This document shows positions 43,613-55,402 of a stretch of 64,000 nt of DNA, piece by piece (the stretch's first letter is position 1; every line of letters starts with the position of its first letter). Origin of the DNA: Gigaspora margarita. Its lineage: Eukaryota; Glomeromycota; Glomeromycetes; Diversisporales; Gigasporaceae. The DNA lies in assembly GCA_009809945.1 (NCBI GenBank), contig WTPW01000554.1:68837-132836 (forward strand), in the 5' to 3' direction. The position numbers were made by a program, and so were the translations under genes. The notes beneath the pieces are model-generated. The model worked only from the letters and a program-made list of their open reading frames with translations. It searched no databases and was not told the DNA's origin.

Positions 43613-43814
43613 ACTTCTAACCAAACCTTAACAAAAACTAATGAATTGATTCAATAAAAAATTGTTGATCAATAATTGATTAAAAAAATTTTTTAATGAT
43701 CAATCAAAAATTATTTATATATATTTAATTAAATAAATTAATCAAGTATATGATTTATAAGCCCAAGCATATATAATCGATCAATCATAGATCAATCATT
43801 GATTAATTATATTA

Positions 43815-44232
43815 TGGTACAAGATATCTATACTCAACAATCACATGACATGTTTCAATTTTTCAAATGGCTATATCTTTTTATCTAAGAAGTTTTAAAA
43901 AAATCGGACTAGTAACTTTATAGAGCTATATCAGCTCTACATATGTGTCAAATATCTTTTCAAAATCTCATCACTGTAAAAAGTTTTAGCGTTTTGAAAA
44001 TTGAAATTTTATATGTAAATTTACAAATTTATATATAAAATTTCAATTTTCAAAACACTAAAACTTTTTACAGTGATGAGATTTTGAAAAGATATTTGAC
44101 ACATATGTAGAGCTGATATAGCTCTATAAAGTTACTGATCAGATTTTTTTAAACTTCTTAGATGAAAAGTTATAGCTATTTGAAAAATTGAAACATGTCA
44201 TGCATTTGTCAAGTATAGATGTCTTGCACCAT
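43815..44232. mobile_element. Foldback MITE, about 418 bp
   Basis: Strong palindrome around 44030: atggtacaagatatctatac and gtatagatgtcttgcaccat at the ends, gacatgtttcaatttttcaa and its complement further in. Target duplication not resolved. No ORF. Confidence 0.8.
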
Positions 44233-45416
44233 AGTAGATCAGAATTTCAAGAACAACTTTGTATATTTATTTTTGAAGATGAAGAATAATAGAAAGAAGA
44301 CCAACTTCACAACTTATAGTGAGTTAACTATTTTTAATATAAATATTATTTATTTTATTTATATTTATTAATTTACAAATCATATACCTAGACTACTTAA
44401 TTTATATTTATTATATATAAACAAGATATCAATCTTTAATAATCCACAAGAATTGATAGGACAGAAAACTATATAATTCATATTAAATAAGTATCAGTTA
44501 TGTAATCCTCAAAGAATTATACAAAAATAAACAAATAGTAATAAAAGTATTGACAACTGTATTAAAGAATTTCAGATTAAAACTAAAAAATAGATCTAAT
44601 ACTAGAAAAAAATTTGTATTGATCTTTAAGGCATTTAAGAGCACAATTTATCTACAATCTTTCTATTTAAATTTAGAAATTGTTCTAAAACTAATTTTTC
44701 TACTACATATAGGGCTATCATATTCAAGTTAATTAATATGCTCTTCGAATATAGTATTTTAGGATGTGTTACTAATTGAAAGATTCTCCAAAAATAACAT
44801 AAAAAAAAAAAGAAATTAAAACTATTGATATTAAATTTTACTCGAATAACCAATATACATACTTGAATATATTAAGGAAGCTTCATAAAAAAATGTATAT
44901 ACAATATAGTAAATACATACTATTAACAAACAAAATTCTTCTATGAACTGACCCAAGAACATTTCTAGAATTAATGCCAAGTATTAACCTAGATTGAACT
45001 TATTTGCTTTTTAAAGACTATTGATTTTTTTTAAAAAAAAAATTTGTTAGAAACTATGTTTTAATGTTAAACTTCAGAATCTTCAAAAAAAGTCAATAAA
45101 TTCTAAATATAACTCTTCGATCAGTTGGCTAAGACTTTTAAGGCAGTCATATTGAGCACACAACTATTGTGTTTGTTAATATTTCTGTAAATTACTTTTG
45201 TTCATTAACAAAAGGTCTAAATTAATTTTATCTACATAAATAGGAAATTCAGTAATAATATTTTGCTAACTTATAGGGTATTAAAGACAAATTACTATTT
45301 ATTGATGTAGATTCAAGTGATTCAAGTGGACTTAAAGGAATTATATGGGTAATATAAGAATGGGTAATGCATTAGTATGCTCATAGCCACCATATGCAAC
45401 TTAAGTTACATAATCT
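44233..45416. other. AT-rich DNA with faint coding traces
   Basis: 44244-44300 reads SEFQEQLCIFIFEDEE and 44545-44590 reads SIDNCIKEFQIKTKK, with stops around them. They may be worn transposase exons; I cannot assign them. The rest shows nothing. Confidence 0.35.
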
Positions 45417-45418
45417 TA

Positions 45419-46075
45419 TCCCTTAATCTGTAGGCTGTTCCAGGCAAATTTGCCTGGAAAAATACTATAAATATACTTATGATCTACTTTTTTTAAAAAT
45501 TAAAATATTAAAATAAAATTTTATTTAATAATATTTGAAAATAAGGATTATATTTTAGTAAAATTTAATTTTATATCATAAGAAAAAAAGTATAAGTTGC
45601 TTATAAGCTAAAAATAGATAATTTTAAAAAAAAATTTTAACCAAAAAAAATTATCACTAATTCTTGGCAAACTCTATAAATATTAGCTCTAACTCTCTGT
45701 TTTTAATATATATTGTAGTTTATAAAAAGGATTACAACTTTTATTATTGCAACTTTTGTAATTTACTTGTAAAAATTAAGACTTGTATTAGAAGTAAAAT
45801 TTTTTTTTATAGATGGGAACATATAAAATTTAAGAAAAGTTAAAGAAAACTTCTATAGTAAAAATTTTTAAATAAAAACTTTAAAGTTTTATTGTATGAA
45901 AGTTTTCTAATAATTTTAAAAAATTTTTCTAAGAAAGTTTATAAAATATGTTTTAAAAAAAGAATTTTATCAAGAAAGTATACCCCATATTCTTAATAAA
46001 TTTTTGTTTTATTTAAAAAATTATAAATACTTTTTAATTTTCTAGGCAAATTTGCCTGGAATATGGTTTAAGGGA
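45419..46075. mobile_element. TCCCTTAG-family TA element, copy 3 (657 bp)
   Basis: Ends TCCCTTAATCTGTAG and a right end finishing TTAAGGGA, TA at 45417-45418 and 46076-46077; inner ends share caggcaaatttgcctg, here a perfect palindrome at both ends. Diverged from copies 1 and 2 but colinear (tagatgggaacatataaaat). Confidence 0.8.
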
Positions 46076-46079
46076 TAGT

Positions 46080-46215
46080 ACTCATGGTTCTTAGTATTTA
46101 CAGTACTTATAGTACTCAATATTCACAGTACTTAAAGCACTTATATTACTTATTTGCGCTTATGGCATACTATACTACTCATAGTACTATAGCATACTAT
46201 CTTATTACTACATAT
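46080..46215. repeat. AGTACT-rich simple repeat
   Basis: Repeated actcatagtact, acagtactta and catactat words; simple sequence with short palindromes. Confidence 0.6.
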
Positions 46216-46691
46216 ATATAGATAGTATTGAAATTATTTTTCTTAATGAAAAATTTTTGTAGAAATTGCTAAGGGTTAGATGAATATAAATCATTTTCTA
46301 TATATGTATATTATTTAAAAAAATTTATAAGAAAATTGAATATATGTTATATATAAAAGTTTTTAAAAATACAAATTTATTTCATGAAATTTTTAAAGTA
46401 TATACATTAAACCTTTCTAATTCTAATAATACAATTTTAAATGGTTGTTATATTTTAAAAAAATATACTTAAATATATCATTAATTCTTTCTAGAATAAT
46501 CAAAATTTGCCTAGATTACACAATATAAATATCATATGATCATTACCTAATTTCAATTGAATGTTATTGTAAAAAAATTAGTAATATAATTACTAGTAAA
46601 AATGATTGATGTTCATCCTACCCTAAAATTATTTGATATTAAATTTGGTAAAATTGGTAAATCAATTTTTAATATCAAAAATTAATTTAAA
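46216..46691. other. AT-rich intergenic DNA
   Basis: No gene or defined repeat recognised. Confidence 0.5.
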
Positions 46692-46694
46692 TTA

Positions 46695-46857
46695 GGGTGC
46701 TAACATTTATTACCTAATATCTATTTGCTATAGGGGCTTATCTCCCCACCCTCAGGTAAGATCTATAAATAGAATTTTAACCAATCAAATTTAACCAAGG
46801 TAAGATTTTTCTTGACCCCTCACCCCCTAAAATATTACCTAATAAATGTCAGCGCCC
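46695..46857. mobile_element. PIF/Harbinger-like MITE, 163 bp, TTA target duplication
   Basis: Ends GGGTGCTAACATTTATTA and its partner TAATAAATGTCAGCGCCC, flanked by TTA at 46692-46694 and 46858-46860. GGG-type ends with a 3-bp TTA duplication fit PIF/Harbinger. Confidence 0.8.
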
Positions 46858-46860
46858 TTA

Positions 46861-47244
46861 TATAAAAAATTAATTAAAACTAAACTAAATCAAATGCAAT
46901 AGTTGTTTTATAATTAATATATAAAAATGTTAAAAATGTTAAAATTTTTGTTGAATCTATTGTTAAAATTAAAAAATTAAAAAGAATTTCACTACAATTT
47001 ATACATATATGGCATATAGCAATATGATTTAAAGGTAGTATCATTTATGTCATAGCTATAATACTGTAAATAGTTACTACCTTTTGCACTAATTATAACC
47101 TATTAAAACAAGAAAAATATTTAAGTCCTATAATAGGTTTCTAAACTAATATTTTTCTATAAATGGAATTATATTAAAATTTTTTTTGATCAATCAAATA
47201 TATACTTATTTGATCGATCAGTATTATCAATTATTGATTAACCT
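46861..47244. other. AT-rich intergenic DNA
   Basis: Nothing recognised apart from short ttgatcaatc words. Confidence 0.5.
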
Positions 47245-47369
47245 AGGACCCCAGACATCTCTCATATAGGTTATAATTGGATTTTGGCCAATTTTGATCT
47301 AATTTGCTAAAAATGACAAAATCCATTTACTTTAATAACTTCTAATCCACAGCATCATCATTTTATCAA

Positions 47370-50241
47370 ATGGCAATTATTAGAGTCAACCCTCACAAAT
47401 CAGTACTGGTTTCCAATACTAATCAATTACCCCTAATTACTTTTCTTAATTCCTTTATTCAAACCAAACCTCTGTATACTCCTTTCAAGTTTCTAGATTG
47501 CTGGTTTAGCACTAATACCAAATTATACCCCCAAACAAAACTAATTACTCAAGAAATATATGAGATCATTAACACTCTCAATACCAAAATAATTACTTAC
47601 AAGCAAGCTAGTTATATTATTAATACAGTAATTATACCTATACTCGAATACAGAATCCATAATATCATTTTATCACAATCAACCTGCAAACAAAATTCTT
47701 ACAAAATATCTTACTGTCGCTAAACACAAAGCTAAACTAGCTAAAACTACCCCTAATAGTACATTACTTAATCATAATATCTATGGTATTAAAAATATCT
47801 GGGACATTCAACTACAGCATCATATCTCTAACTTCATACTTCGACTAAATAGTAAAGAACTATTAGGAATTAGCACACACATTAGACTACAACAACTTCA
47901 AAATAACCTGTGGTCAACAACTAACATACTTATGCATCCAAACCCTATAATTGATGGAATAAACAAAAATACTACTACCTTTAAAATTATTCTATTATTA
48001 AGACACTTGGACTCAACAATTTATGCATATTCAGATATACTACAACCATATACAATCAATCTTCTATATACTCCATTAGAAAAAATTCTTAGCTCTCACT
48101 CTCTCTATCCAACTTTTAAATGCCAAATACATTCTAGACATATTATATTCCTTGAACAACTTACATCATATAACAATACTACATTACTAGCATGGAACTA
48201 TATCTCTTCAAGAATTGGTTCTCTAATACCTAGAAAGATACCAGGATGGTTTACTACACTAGAAAATATTATTATTACTAATCATACCACTAGACAACTT
48301 TCTTTCACCTTTCAGCTTTCTTCTACTAATTCTTTTTCCTATATAACTGGACACTTTAGTGTCAAAGCCAAACCATGGCTCATTACATATATTGACCATA
48401 ATATTATTATAGAAAAAGCATGACGATTTGACCAACAAACAAATACTATCTCTATTACTCACTGGACTTCTGAATTTGATGAAAACAATACTTCACTATA
48501 CCCATTACCTGATATTTGCTGCTATCCTTGTACAGGTTGCTCACTCAATTCTAACAGAATCCAAAACCTATGCACAATTGATGTCTCTGCAACATTATCT
48601 ACAAAGTTTCTTGGCAGAAAAGTCTATACGCAAAGATCCAAGCTTAAACTTAATGCCAATTACCTTGACCTAATATTCTCTATAGCAATACACCATTCTC
48701 TATCTATACCCCCTACCTTATATATCAATACCCTCATCGGCTATAGAAGAAATATTTTTTCCTTGTAATGCATCAAACAATTTACAAACAATAGCAATTG
48801 CTAACTCTAACCTTTTAGAATTTAATTTCTATACTGATGGATCTGTTATCAACCTTGGTAACAATGCTCAATGGGCATTGCCTGGATTCAGGTTTTTAAG
48901 GATCAAATAATACATAAATTTTCTGCACAAATTCAAAACTGGCCATCATTATACAAAGCTAAACTGGTTGCAATCCTATCAGCTATTTGTACATGCCCTC
49001 GCAATAGTACTATTCATATATATACAGATTCTCAATCTATTATATCCAAATACAAATCTCTTTTACACTCCACACAGAACCCTAACAAAATTTACTCATA
49101 CAACTATTGGCCTATTTGGTACACTCTTTTTAATCTTATCCAATCATACTCCTAAACTATCATATTTCACAAAGTTCTTGCACATAGTGATAATTAGCTC
49201 AACAACTACGCTGACAAACTTGCAAAAAAATACAAATTCTTCTCTTCTAGAATTTCTCCCTAACAATATTTACAACCCTTCCTTTCTTCTTCAATACAAA
49301 CAATTTAATGTTGAACAACCAACCCACCGCTGTATCAAAAACATCTGCAATGCACACATTATCGCAATGTGGTCTTCACAAAACAGAGTCCAACATATTA
49401 TTCCTATAGCTACCCAAATAGATTGGAATGCCACATGGCTTTTTCTTAATAACAACCACAAACGCTCATATAATTATGCCAATTTTCAACTCTGCCAATC
49501 TAAATCGTTTCGAATTAAAAACTTACTCCATATGCTTCCTACTTTATCCTACATTAATTCACTCAATTCTAAATATTCTAAACATACAAGATGCATCTCT
49601 TGTAGCCAACCAGAAAACCAGTTTCACTGGCTTTATTGCACACACTACAACAATATTACCCAAATAATTCAAACACTATTACACAATTTTCTTTTTCTGA
49701 AATTCCAGATATAACTGCTTTACAAACTCAATAGCTTCGTACAGATCTTATTAACCACAACTGCTTAAACCCAACATGGTGTTCTTCTTTCAACACACCC
49801 TTTTTTTCTACTATATTTTATGGCTTTATTCCAATTTCCCTAATCAATACTATATCTCGCTACTCTTCTTACAAAATTGCTTCCAATATTGCAATAAAAA
49901 TTTTACTTAAAATATTTGATAACATCTATGACCAACTTTGAAAACCATATTGTACTGCACTTTCACAATAGAAAAACTCTCAACACTCTACTTTAGCACT
50001 TAATACTTTATCTATACCAACTTCATCTACTACCCCTTCAAATTCTTATTCTTTACCACCAAAACGTACTAGACTTAACTACACCTACAGTTGTAAATGT
50101 GGTTTCCCTGATTAATTACATAATACAGATACTAATTCATGTCCACCTCTTGGACGTGCTCTTAAAAAAATTGATATATGGTCCTATCAATGGATCAAAT
50201 ACAGCACAAATACTAATTCTATACTTCATATTCAAACCTAG
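47370..50241 (+). pseudogene. LINE 2 ORF2 C-terminal half: RT thumb, RNase H, zinc motifs
   Basis: Begins with the segment after RT motif C (VNPHKSVLVSN and FKFLDCWFSTNT), then about 1.4 kb of connection region including the open stretch 47932-48420. RNase H shows FYTDGS (about 48832), IHIYTDSQSII and the NNYADKLAKK segment, but the catalytic Glu is Lys: KAKLVAILSAI, codon AAA at 48961-48963, where LINE 3 keeps GAA. A zinc motif CISCSQPENQFHWLYC (C-x2-C-x7-H-x3-C, about 49591-49640) and a C-terminal CKCGFPD ... CPPLGRALKKIDIW (50090-50180) follow. Several frameshifts and stops. Confidence 0.85.
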
Positions 50242-50444
50242 GTGAGTTTTAACCACTCTAGTAGGTTTAGGTTGCAGATAAATTAGATAGTATATCTGTC
50301 TATAGTCTGAGTTTCAACTCTTGTAATATAGTTTGTATACAGTAATATTAATTGTATTTTTGAGAAACCCTTTGAGGAATCTCATACAAATTATCAATAA
50401 AGATAGAGACAAAACCTCACCTTAACACCAAAAAAAAAAATAAA
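50242..50444 (+). terminator. LINE 2 3' UTR with conserved hairpin
   Basis: Shares gtgagttttaaccactctag with LINE 3. At 50361-50386 tgagaaaccctttgaggaat is followed by ctcata: a five-base stem TGAGA/TCTCA. CAATAAAGATAGAG and an A-rich tail end the element. Confidence 0.7.
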
Positions 50445-50652
50445 AATAACTTCTAATCCAGTAATCAGAATTGAATAAACTTTTTTTTGTTGGATGTGCC
50501 TTACTTGAAAACTTTATTTTAAAAAAAGTTCATTCAAATTGGACTACTGGATGCCAAGGTAATTGCTAAAAACTGTTTTTTGCTTCTTAAATTTTAGGCG
50601 TTTTTGCTAAAAAATTTCAAGTATGACCTCTATACTAGATGTTTGGGGCCCT

Positions 50653-51421
50653 ATTGACCTATTGTTGCTCAAGCCCATTAATTGCTGCTCAATTATTGAT
50701 CTAAATCAATCAATAATTGAGTATCATATAATCGAGTTAATTCACTAACATGAACTCTAACCTAACCCTGATGTCAAAAAAATTTTTGCATATAATAATT
50801 TGTATTTACTGGTATTGAACACTATGGATATAATATATATATATTGTTTTAATATTAAATTTATTTATTAGGTTATCATTTTAATTACAATTATAGAAAT
50901 TTAAGTAAATTTAGATTATAAATATTAAAACTATAGCCAACTGATGAGCATATTATGCAGTCTGTAAATAATTCTTTTAGTTCTAATTCTTCACAAATAG
51001 TTGTTAGTATTTATAAAAAAAGTAGTTACAACTTATTCAAATAATTAAATAATTAACTCTACAAATAATAAAGAGCAAAATAAAAGTAATAAAAGTAACA
51101 AAATTAGTATTTTATAACAATAAATAAGACTTCTTGTTAAATGAAACATATAGCGAAAAGCACAATAGTAAATAATTTATTTCAAGAAGAAATTTATAGT
51201 TAAATATAATTAACAGCCTTCTGAAAAAAATTAATCTATTTTATATAATAGCAATATTAGTAAGATATTAATAATATTTTAAGTGCATCCAAAAAAAACT
51301 ATTATTAGGTTTTTGATTATATTTGGTATTAGATATAATTTATCTAATTTATTAGGATTGTGTCTAATACAAAAATAATAAAAGCCTAGTAATAAGTTTT
51401 CTCTTGGCATATATATATAAT
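50653..51421. other. AT-rich intergenic DNA
   Basis: Weak traces of coding composition near 50960-51030 (Ser/Asn-rich) but no recognisable protein or repeat. Confidence 0.4.
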
Positions 51422-52702
51422 TAGAGGACATCTATTTTCACTATAATATTTTGCTATTTCTAATATAGTTATACAAAATTTTCTATTTTTAGTATTTAAT
51501 ATAATACTATATATTATATATTTAATTCTAACCCCAAAACTAATAAATAAACTTTTTTTAACTCCTATTCCATTTCTATAACAATATCCAAGACTATATA
51601 TTACTATAGCATTTCTTATTTTTGCTGATTTCTAATAATATTCAAATGCTTATATTCATTCTTTTTAACTTTTTTGGCTTCCAATTAAAAGTTGTAGAAC
51701 TCATTTTTCTGATTTTAATGGTAGTTAAATTATCAAAATTGGCCTAGTGGATTCCAAGATACTTGGAATTAATGTTTTGTACAAATTAGAACAAATGAAT
51801 ATTTTAAAAGATCCAGATCTAATCTGACAACTGGATTAGATTTATGTTCAGATCCGAATTTGAAGCCATAGATCCAGATCTGGATCTGATATAGTTACAC
51901 AACTAACATGATATAATTGGAAAAGGTAGGACTGTCCTGAGTACCTGACTTTGTAGATTATTAACAATTGATTTAGAATTTTTTATAGTACTTTTTTGTA
52001 AACTTATTGCTTTTGTAAACCCACAAAGCATATTAAGTAAAACTTGAAGTTTTCATGCTATACTATAAGAATAATAGCTTAATCCCTCTTAATCCCTCAT
52101 CCTTTATATATTTTTACCTGTAGAAGTTATAAGTAACTAACAACAACTGTATTGATCAAATCTTGTCTATTGCCAAAAAAATGGGCAAAAAGCTTAAAAT
52201 AATGATTTAAAGAAGTATAAATTTAGATTTTAAGATATTTTTACATGTGTTATACGGAATTTTTGTTAAAAAAAATTGGAACATATAAATAACAAATATT
52301 AATTTAATTTTTTTTGTATTTGTTATAAGAGTTTTTAGGATGTTGTAATAGACTTATATAGGTACAATATATAATATGATATGTAGAACAAAATTATAAA
52401 TATAAAAAGGTTCTTCAATAGAATAAAGTACATGATATTGTATTATAAAACTTTTAGATTTATTAGATATACTGTAGAATTGAAAATAGAGATTATTAAA
52501 GTTTTATATAATGATAGTTATAACTATATAGAATATAAATTTTAATTAAATTTCTTTAATTATGTTTATTTCATTGCTTAATTTATTTAACCAATATTTG
52601 TATAACCATTTTATATTTTGAATAGTTTCTTCTGTTTATAATTGGTCAATATTATAATCTATTTAGAATCTATCAACTAGATAAACACATATAGTTATTT
52701 AT

Positions 52703-53309
52703 AGAAGTACTATATATTTCCAAAAATAAGCTACCTTTTTTGGGGGACGTCTAAAGCCATGTCCAGTCATGTGTTTTTGATTTTTTAATTAAAGTTAGGG
52801 TAAGGGTGAGTTTGGGGTTAGGGTTAGAGCATGTTTTATAGTGAAATTGTCCTCCCGACATTTTTTATTAATGCACCAAGATGGGTTTAGACTGTTGTTT
52901 CTTGTATTTTTGCAACTTTCGCTTTTTTTTCGCTGTTTTTGTCTCTTCGGGCTGATCTGTGTTGATCAAAATAAACAATCCTATTGGTGCTATGTCATGT
53001 GATGGACATGGCTTTAGACGACCCTCTTTTTTGGGCCAAAAATTACACAAAAAACATGGGGTAGCTTATTTTCGAATTGTTAAATTTTTTGAAAAATTAG
53101 AAAATGTACTAATAAAAAGTTGGCAAAATGAAATAAAATTTTACTATAATTGTATTTTGATGTTTTGAACAACTTTACATAATGTTATTTTTGAGGTTGA
53201 CTTAGTAAAATTTGGACTTTTATATGTAGCAACTGCTAATACATTTTTTGAGATTTTTGAAAAAAACAGAGGATAGCTTATTTTTGAAGTAGCTTATTTT
53301 CAGAAATAT
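52703..53309. mobile_element. TA-flanked TIR element with AATAAGCTAC ends
   Basis: Left tatatttccaaaaataagctacc and right gtagcttattttcagaaata are inverted (shown in part). A second inverted pair lies inside: ggacgtctaaagccatgtcc and ggacatggctttagacgacc. Positions approximate by a few bases. Confidence 0.6.
52794..52829. repeat. Short telomere-like TTAGGG stretch
   Basis: Degenerate ttagggtaagggtgag followed by ggggttagggttag. Lies inside a TIR element; a similar stretch at 55805-55830 lies in the right arm of the long-TIR element. Confidence 0.6.
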
Positions 53310-54068
53310 ATGGTATAAAAAATATTTATTGCTAATAATTTATATGTTTAAAATCAGTATTAAGTTAGTAATAATTTAATTCATAAGTATAAAAGTATTT
53401 TTTAACTGTGAAATCAATAATTTTACAAAAATACTTTATTACTACTATAATTTATTTATGTTATAATGGTAATTAAAATTGGTATAACAAATCAAGATTA
53501 TAAATTATATTTAATTATTATAATATATAAAATTATTTTATTCACATTAATTTAATTGTTAAATATTATGTATAAAATTAAAGTTAGTAAAGCAAGTTTA
53601 TATATAAATTATAATATTTTTTATTACATTTTATTTGTAATAAGAATAATTTATATTAACCAATCAGAGTCTACAAAATAAAACTAATCAGTACTGAACA
53701 GATCCAAATAGATCTTTGGATCAGATCCTTTGGATTCAGCAAATCTTATAAATCATAAATCTGATTCAATCTGAAGTGTTGAATTCAAATCAAATCCAGA
53801 TCTTGGATTAGATCTTGCAAAAACTACTTGGGGTCAAAAAAGAGAACATAAGGATTAGTAAATTTACTGTTCTACAAACTATTAGTTTTTCTTTACATAC
53901 ATTTTGAAAAGTTTTTTTATTATTGTAAAAAATTTTACTAAAAAAATAATAAAACATATTTAAAAACTAGCTTTTTTTTAAGACAAAAAACAACTTTACT
54001 TAAGAGCCAAATATCAATTGTAATAATAAAATTTGTGCAAATAACAATTTTTTATTTGATAGCTTTTT

Positions 54069-55402
54069 TTCTTTTTATATCAAAGTTTCTACTATAGAGA
54101 AAGGCTTTATTCAAGTAAATTAGATCACAAGTGCCTTTAGGGGCACCCTGATATTAGTTAAATTGATGAGAGTACAACTAGCCACATATACAACTTTTGG
54201 TTGTCTAATTTAAGTAGTCTATCTAAAGGGTTTACACTAGTTGCCATACCTGCAACCCAACTAGGGAGGTTACCTATTTAAATCTTTGGTTCCTGCACCT
54301 CCTGCCAATCCTCTTTGTATTACTAGTACAGTTCTCCATTACATAAATTAGTCAAGACCAGTTCTGAATATATTGCAAAATCCTCTTAGAACTAGTTTAT
54401 TCTTGTAGAACACTTAATAGACCAGTTCCTGTCCTACACAGATATTACCTACATTTTGCTAACTTACACAACTACTGAAGCAAATTACTTGCAGTCTAGA
54501 GATTAGCCTAAACTGCTACTATTACCTACTTTTGCTCTTGCAAGGTTTGCTTTGATTCTAGCACCTATTTTACTATCCTACTGGTCCTTATACCAGATCC
54601 ACAAAACTTCTAAACCAGTTAGCCCAGAAAGATTGATATAGCTTTCTTCCTTTGGTACCTACTGCTATAATGTAGGTCTTTTTCTCTGGTACAATTCTAG
54701 TAGTCAGGTTGGTGGACCCCTCCTTAAGAGTTTTGTCATCCAATTTACTGGCTCCAGTTTTCAATATTACAGCTTTGGTAGTACTATAAAAGATCATTGC
54801 TACCTTTTTACTCAGGACTTGCCAAATGGGTTTTATTTCTCTAGTTTCTTGGATTTTATGCATCTGGAAGCTCCCATTTGAGATAGTGTACCAAGAACTA
54901 CAAGTGATGTACTCAACTGATCAATGAGAAATAGTTGTCAGAACATAGGTCTGTTTTTTCAAAGCATTACTAGTAGGATTTGAACCTTAGATCTGTCACT
55001 TGGGGCCCTCTAGGAGTCTAGACACTTTTGCAATAATGTGACCATCACATGGTGTAGTATCATTTGGATTAACTTTTTGGCTTTATATTAAGGTTAGAGT
55101 TAGAGTTTGTATATATAGACTTAGAAGGCCACTATCTATATGTAAAATCATGTACTAGACATTTTTACATGGGTTTCAAGGCTGATTTAAACACTAGTTT
55201 TTGAGTATTTTTACTCTTTTCTCTTTTTTCTTCTTGTACATGTGTTTTGTTTTGATACCAGACTGTTCTAGAAAAATCAAAATTTATGTTCTCCAATTGG
55301 TTAATTTTCATGTGCCATGTCACATTACTGCAAAAGTGTCTAGACCCCTGGTGCGGTTCTGTTTAGGGTGACAACTTACCAACTTCCCTAAGTCACTATA
55401 CT
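54069..55402 (-). mobile_element. SINE-like retroelement, 18-bp target duplication, split by a MITE
   Basis: Duplication TTTATTTGATAGCTTTTT at 54051-54068 and 55403-55420. On the minus strand it starts at the right duplication with gtgacttagggaagttggta, a tRNA D-arm-like sequence, and after the nested MITE the B box GGTTCAAATCC (54976-54986) follows. The body is homologous to 22586-23136. AATAAA-like tgaataaagcc lies near the 3' end (about 54106). Confidence 0.8.
55014..55352. mobile_element. MITE nested in the SINE head, about 339 bp
   Basis: Inverted ends gagtctagacacttttgcaa and its partner (tgcaaaagtgtctagaccc), then taatgtgac and gtcacatta. TA at the left and TG at the right border suggest a decayed TA duplication. 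Removal brings the tRNA-like 5' part next to the B box. Confidence 0.7.

Larger units (their letters stand above)
47350..50444 (+). mobile_element. LINE 2: 5'-truncated LINE, 3.1 kb, 16-bp target duplication
   Basis: Duplication AATAACTTCTAATCCA at 47334-47349 and 50445-50460. The element begins in the C-terminal part of the reverse transcriptase, continues through RNase H and zinc motifs to a 3' UTR and A-rich tail. Same family as LINE 3. Confidence 0.9.
47245..50652. mobile_element. Foldback element split by LINE 2
   Basis: Left end aggaccccagacatctctca pairs with the right end (agatgtttggggccct); arms continue inward with tttgctaaaaatg and the tttttgctaaaaa near 50600. About 105 bp remain left and 190 bp right of the LINE. 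The central site of the palindrome was the LINE target. Confidence 0.7.
51767..53824. mobile_element. Insertion of about 2.06 kb in the left arm of the long-TIR element
   Basis: Bounded by TACTTGG (51760-51766, 53825-53831). Both ends carry GATC-rich words (agatccagatctaatct, ccagatcttggattagatct) in inverted arrangement. It contains the TA element at 52703-53309. No ORF. Confidence 0.5.

Noticed and set aside
52794..52829. Interstitial telomere from chromosome fusion
   Set aside because: Too short, degenerate, and inside transposon arms with a related stretch in another element.
54588..54863. 91-codon minus-strand ORF
   Set aside because: Lies in the body of a SINE that has no conserved frame in its homologue at 22586-23136.
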